Shown: piece by piece, positions 60,324 to 64,000 of the stretch
Layout: every line of letters starts with the position of its first letter
How positions within the stretch are numbered: the stretch's first letter is position 1
NCBI RefSeq assembly: GCF_025370755.1
Contig: NZ_JAMXFC010000007.1
Span: 57,472 to 121,471 of the forward strand
Direction of reading: 5' to 3'
Length of the DNA: 64,000 nucleotides
Source of the DNA: Laspinema sp. D2d
GTDB taxonomy: Bacteria; Cyanobacteriota; Cyanobacteriia; Cyanobacteriales; Laspinemataceae
The notes under the pieces: model-generated
The model's input: only the letters and a program-made list of their open reading frames with translations
Database searches by the model: none
What the model was told of the DNA's origin: nothing
Position numbers and translations under genes: made by a program

Positions 60324-63300
60324 ATTCTAGTCACTTAATCCCTTACGAATATAAAATTGGCGGTAGTCTTCCCCTGAATACTCCCACCTATGTGATGAGG
60401 CAAGCTGATGAAGATTTGTTTAATCACTTAAAAGCGGGGATGTTTTGTTATGTGCTGACTTCTCGGCAGATGGGTAAGTCTAGTTTGCGGGTAAAAACCA
60501 TGAACCGGCTTCAGGAGTCCGGAATGGTTTGTATGGCGATGGATTTGACAGAAATTGTCGAACTAGATATTACTCGAAATCAGTTTTATAAAAGTATTAC
60601 TCGCCATTTAGCTAAAAGCTTTAATCTGTTAAACCAGATAGATAACTTCCAGGACTGGTGGCGGGACCATGAACAAAGTCCGATGCAAGGACTTTCTTGT
60701 TTTGTTGAGGAAGTCTTGCTCAAATATGAGCCACTGCAAGATAAAAAATTAGGGGTTTTTATTGATGAGATTGATAGTGTTCTTCGTTTACCTTTTTCAG
60801 TCAATGATTTTTTTGCCTTGATTCGGTGTTGGCATAATAATCGGGCAGATAATCATGAATATGACCGCCTGACGTTTTGTATTTTAGGGGTGGCTTCACC
60901 CTATGATTTAATCAAAGATGCTAATCATAGTCCCCCTTTTAATTTTGGGAAGTCCATTGAATTAACGGGGTTTAAGTTGGAAGAGGCGGAACCCATTGCG
61001 GTGGGGTTGAAAGAAAAATTTAATAATTATAAACCCGTTTTAAAAGCTATTTTAGATTGGACGGGAGGACAGCCTTTTTTAACCCAAAAACTCTGTAAAT
61101 TAATTGTAGAGGCCGAAAGTGTGCCGCCTAGAGGTCGCGAAAAGCAGTGGGTAGAAAAGTTGGTGCGATCGCGAATTATTGAAAACTGGGAATCCCAGGA
61201 TGAACCGGAACACCTGCGGACTATTCGCGATCGCCTCCTCCGTCAGGGACCGCAGAATCGCCAGCTATTAGAATTATATCAACAAATTTTAAAGAATGCT
61301 GAATCAACCCCAGATCTAAACGAGGCTTTAGGTGCAATTCTTGCCGAAGAAACTCCGGAAAAAATGCAACTTAGACTCTCCGGATTAGTCGTCAAACGAA
61401 ATGGAAATCTCAGGGTAACCAATCGAATTTATAAATCCGTGTTTGATGCCCTTTGGACTGAAAAGGCTTTAGCTTCTTTACCCGGAAGTTCCCCCGTTCC
61501 TCAAAGCGAAGATGAGGAATTTTTCCAAACCCTTGTAGAACTAGAAAGAAACCTACTGGTTGCTCAATTAGCACAGGTTCACGATGGAAACTGTTCTGAA
61601 CAAACCCTGTATGAAGTTTTAAGAAATATTACCCTACAAATTGGCAATTTACTCCATGCGGACCGCGCGACTATTTATTTACTCAATGAAGATAAAAATG
61701 AACTATGGTCTGTGGTTGCGGAGAATGAAACCAGTGATTTTTTAGATATTCAAGTGCGGGTCGGCGAAGGAATTGCAGGACAAGTTGCCCAAACCAAAGC
61801 ATTAATTAATATCCCGGACGGGGTTTATCAAGACCCCCGGTCTAAATTCGTTAAAGAATTTGATACTAAATATAATTATTATACTGCTAATATCTTAGCG
61901 GTCCCGGTTTTAAATGAATCGGGAGATTTAGTGGCGGTGATTCAGCTTTTAAATAAATTAACCTCTCAGGTCATTCACGGATTTGAATTAAATCAAACCA
62001 TTGATAGAAAGGGATTTACTGAAGGAGATAGTCAGCGTCTCTATACTTTTTTAAGTTCAATTGCTCGCATTTTAGAAAGCTGTCAATCTTGTTACAAAGC
62101 GACTCAAAAATTGAGAGCAACCGCAGCACTTTCGGAGGCCACTCGGTCTCTGGATCAAGCGAATTTAGATACAAAAGAGATTTTACAGCGCGTGATGAAT
62201 GCGGCTAAAAAATTGCTTAATGCGGACCGGAGTACCCTGTGGTTAATTGACCGAGAACGGGAGGATTTGTGGACCGAACTGCCCGAGACGGGAGAAAAAC
62301 GCTGTCCGATTGGGGTGGGGTTTGTGGGCAAAGTTGCGGAAACCCTGCAACCGATGATTATTCCTTTTGACCTGTATGAACATCCTCATGCAGGGACGGC
62401 TAAAGAGACAGATAAACAAACAGGTTACCGCACCTCTAGTTTGCTTTGTATGCCGGTTTTGAACCCGGATGGTGAACTCTTGGGGGTCACTCAATTACTG
62501 AATAAAAGAAAGCTGGGGGAGTTTCCCGAGTATAACCCCAGCAACTGGCCCGAAGTCCCGGAACAATTTAAGGCGAGTTTTGATGAAAATGACCGACAGT
62601 CGATGCAAGTTTTTAATCAAAGAGTAGGGGTGATTCTTCAGTATGCTCAAACTCATGAAGCGCTGCTGAAAATTGCTGAAGTTAAACCCAAAGAAGTGGT
62701 TCATAATGCTTTGTTTATGCTGTCTAATGTGGGCAATCATCAAAGTGAACCCTTTCTCTATGATGCCCTTTATAATATTCTGAATTTCCTGGGAAGGTCC
62801 CTGAGTAAATTAGTGAATGCAGAAGGTGCAACGATTTGGGTTTTTAATTCTGAACTCAAGGAATTTTGGTCGTTGATGCCTTCAGGGAAAATGGGGGATT
62901 TGGTTGAAGAAATTATTCCCGATTCTCCGGAAATTCAGAAAGAAATCATGGCTTTTCACTCTAGGGGGGAGATGAAGGGCGGAAAAGCTAAACGGAAGTC
63001 TGGGATGGTGGGGATAACTAATGACCAGCTATCTGTTAATCAGGGGATGGTTGTGCCGATCGCTCATCCCCAGGGTCAGGTGATGGCATTGGTGCACCTT
63101 ATTCATCCTAAGGCAATAGAATCGGGCCATTTGATTGAACAGCGCACGGAATCCATTTTGCCGATTGTGGAAGGCTGTCAATCTTTTTATCGGGATATCA
63201 AAATTTTAGAACATAATCGCGAAAATGAAAAGCTTTGGGCGGCGATGATTTCCCTCAGTGAAAAGGACTGCGATTTGCAAGAAATCCGGCAAGAAATGCT

Positions 63301-63838
63301 CCAAAAAGTGTTAAATGCAGCGCAGAAAATGACCAATAGCGATCGCAGTACCCTTTGGTTATTGGATCGGCATCAGGGCAACTTATGGACTACCATTCCC
63401 GGAGAAGGAGAATTACGCTGTCAAATCGGGGTGGGGTTCGTGGGAATAGTCGCTGAAACTTGCCAATCAATGCTGATTCCGTTTGACCTTTATAAACATC
63501 CGAAGGCGGCTAATGCCAAGAAAACCGATAAACAAACGGGTTATCGAACCTTTAGTTTATTATGTACCCCAGTTTTGGGTTCGGATGGCAAGTTGCTAGG
63601 GGTCACTCAGCTTGTAAATAAGCGTAAACCTGGGAATTTTCCGCCCTATCAAACCCGTGATAAGCGCAAGATACCGGATTACTTCAAAACCAGTTTTAAT
63701 GAACGCGATCGCCGGTCGATGGAACTTTTTAATGCTCAAGTTGGAGTGATTTTACAAAATATCCAGCAGAAAGACTTGATCCGCTATGAAATTCAAAATC
63801 GCCTTGCCAGTAAAGAACTACAACCGACTCGTTCCTGA
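60320..63838 (+). CDS. AAA-like ATPase domain followed by several GAF domains
   Basis: This is a 1172-aa protein. The N-terminal AAA-like domain (about 10-320) carries the loop 'LTSRQMGKSSL' and 'LGVFIDEIDSVLRLPF' as Walker B. Four GAF-type domains follow (about 410-590, 610-785, 800-975 and 1000-1160). The second and fourth share motifs ('ADRSTLWLIDRE'/'SDRSTLWLLDRH' and 'GVTQLLNKRKLGEFP' type) and resemble GAF2 of the divergent 846-aa cyclase. The third is degenerate. No output domain is present. It is co-translated with the HTH-AAA-cyclase and probably regulates it. Confidence 0.85.
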   Translation: MNSSHLIPYEYKIGGSLPLNTPTYVMRQADEDLFNHLKAGMFCYVLTSRQMGKSSLRVKTMNRLQESGMVCMAMDLTEIVELDITRNQFYKSITRHLAKSFNLLNQIDNFQDWWRDHEQSPMQGLSCFVEEVLLKYEPLQDKKLGVFIDEIDSVLRLPFSVNDFFALIRCWHNNRADNHEYDRLTFCILGVASPYDLIKDANHSPPFNFGKSIELTGFKLEEAEPIAVGLKEKFNNYKPVLKAILDWTGGQPFLTQKLCKLIVEAESVPPRGREKQWVEKLVRSRIIENWESQDEPEHLRTIRDRLLRQGPQNRQLLELYQQILKNAESTPDLNEALGAILAEETPEKMQLRLSGLVVKRNGNLRVTNRIYKSVFDALWTEKALASLPGSSPVPQSEDEEFFQTLVELERNLLVAQLAQVHDGNCSEQTLYEVLRNITLQIGNLLHADRATIYLLNEDKNELWSVVAENETSDFLDIQVRVGEGIAGQVAQTKALINIPDGVYQDPRSKFVKEFDTKYNYYTANILAVPVLNESGDLVAVIQLLNKLTSQVIHGFELNQTIDRKGFTEGDSQRLYTFLSSIARILESCQSCYKATQKLRATAALSEATRSLDQANLDTKEILQRVMNAAKKLLNADRSTLWLIDREREDLWTELPETGEKRCPIGVGFVGKVAETLQPMIIPFDLYEHPHAGTAKETDKQTGYRTSSLLCMPVLNPDGELLGVTQLLNKRKLGEFPEYNPSNWPEVPEQFKASFDENDRQSMQVFNQRVGVILQYAQTHEALLKIAEVKPKEVVHNALFMLSNVGNHQSEPFLYDALYNILNFLGRSLSKLVNAEGATIWVFNSELKEFWSLMPSGKMGDLVEEIIPDSPEIQKEIMAFHSRGEMKGGKAKRKSGMVGITNDQLSVNQGMVVPIAHPQGQVMALVHLIHPKAIESGHLIEQRTESILPIVEGCQSFYRDIKILEHNRENEKLWAAMISLSEKDCDLQEIRQEMLQKVLNAAQKMTNSDRSTLWLLDRHQGNLWTTIPGEGELRCQIGVGFVGIVAETCQSMLIPFDLYKHPKAANAKKTDKQTGYRTFSLLCTPVLGSDGKLLGVTQLVNKRKPGNFPPYQTRDKRKIPDYFKTSFNERDRRSMELFNAQVGVILQNIQQKDLIRYEIQNRLASKELQPTRS

Positions 63839-63850
63839 GATGGAGTTTGT

Positions 63851-64000
63851 TTAAGGAGAAACCAGTTTAGGAAAGCGATCGTCTAGGGATTGATTAAAAT
63901 AATACTGACACCAAAACTCGGCAATATCTAACAACATAGGTAGGGAATTAAGATTCAATCCATTGCCATAGTTGATGTCATAGTTTTCCGCATATTCTCG
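63851..64000 (-). CDS. Partial gene at window end, unknown product
   Basis: Only the last 49 codons are in the window; the rest lies beyond position 64000. The peptide is acidic and aromatic-rich, ending '...DDRFPKLVSP', and contains 'SLPMLLDIAEFWCQYYF'. The family was not recognised. It runs convergent to the multi-GAF gene, with 12 bases between the stops. Confidence 0.55.
   Translation of the reverse strand, partial: REYAENYDINYGNGLNLNSLPMLLDIAEFWCQYYFNQSLDDRFPKLVSP

Noticed and set aside
1-64000. tRNA or rRNA genes
   Set aside because: No cloverleaf-like T-loop pattern (GGTTCRANNCC) was found with matching acceptor ends, and no rRNA-like segments were seen. A tRNA scan would be needed to be sure.

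Overview
This 64 kb window looks like chromosome from a filamentous cyanobacterium, probably Oscillatoriales (Oscillatoria/Laspinema-like). This is inferred from the very frequent HIP1 octamer (GCGATCGC), from typical cyanobacterial families (DUF4168, DUF2232, a CPP1-like protein, a CSP41-like SDR, a TIGR00303-type CobT, ClpC), from multi-GAF cyclases, and from abundant short hairpin repeats. No rRNA, tRNA or CRISPR array was found. All assignments come from reading the sequence; no database search was run.

Layout. 0.2-7.6 kb: a peptidoglycan-binding protein, a HEAT-repeat protein, SurE, a CSP41-like SDR, a DUF4168 protein, PgsA and a sugar transferase. 7.9-15.8 kb (all minus strand): an Hsp70/actin-fold ATPase and a 1007-aa acidic coiled-coil protein flank a compact three-gene cassette made of a P-loop ATPase, a P-loop-less ATPase-like protein and a small HxH protein. 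This cassette is a candidate undescribed conflict or regulatory system. 17.3-30 kb: mostly metabolism and housekeeping, with a Crp-family regulator, DUF2232, CobT-like, a PotD-like lipoprotein, an aldo/keto reductase-ferredoxin, a bifunctional nuclease, riboflavin synthase, an M23 peptidase, BirA and PgeF.

30-36 kb is an accessory island. It has small acidic and membrane proteins, two adjacent genes sharing an N-terminal 'MGE(A/S)KRR...DPNFG' leader, and a plus-strand set of a short STAND ATPase (N-terminal vMAP-type HTH plus NB-ARC), a PtuA-like ATPase and a PtuB-like HNH nuclease. The last two form a Septu-type anti-phage module, possibly with a STAND partner. 36-48.6 kb: an SDR, a CPP1-like protein, ClpC, a nucleotidyltransferase, a JmjC-type oxygenase downstream of a small secreted NQDL-repeat protein, two near-identical ~106-bp units that each look like a complete small-RNA gene, a C-domain-less pyruvate kinase and a DUF389 membrane protein.

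49-54.8 kb is a plus-strand exopolysaccharide/GDP-fucose cluster: a GT4 glycosyltransferase, a sugar transferase, GDP-mannose 4,6-dehydratase and GDP-fucose synthase. The dehydratase is interrupted by an in-frame 329-aa intein with a decayed homing-endonuclease region. 55.6-63.8 kb is a signalling cluster. A GAF-GAF-PAS-adenylate cyclase faces away from an overlapping pair: an HTH-AAA-cyclase fusion and an AAA-multi-GAF protein. The window ends inside an unidentified minus-strand gene.
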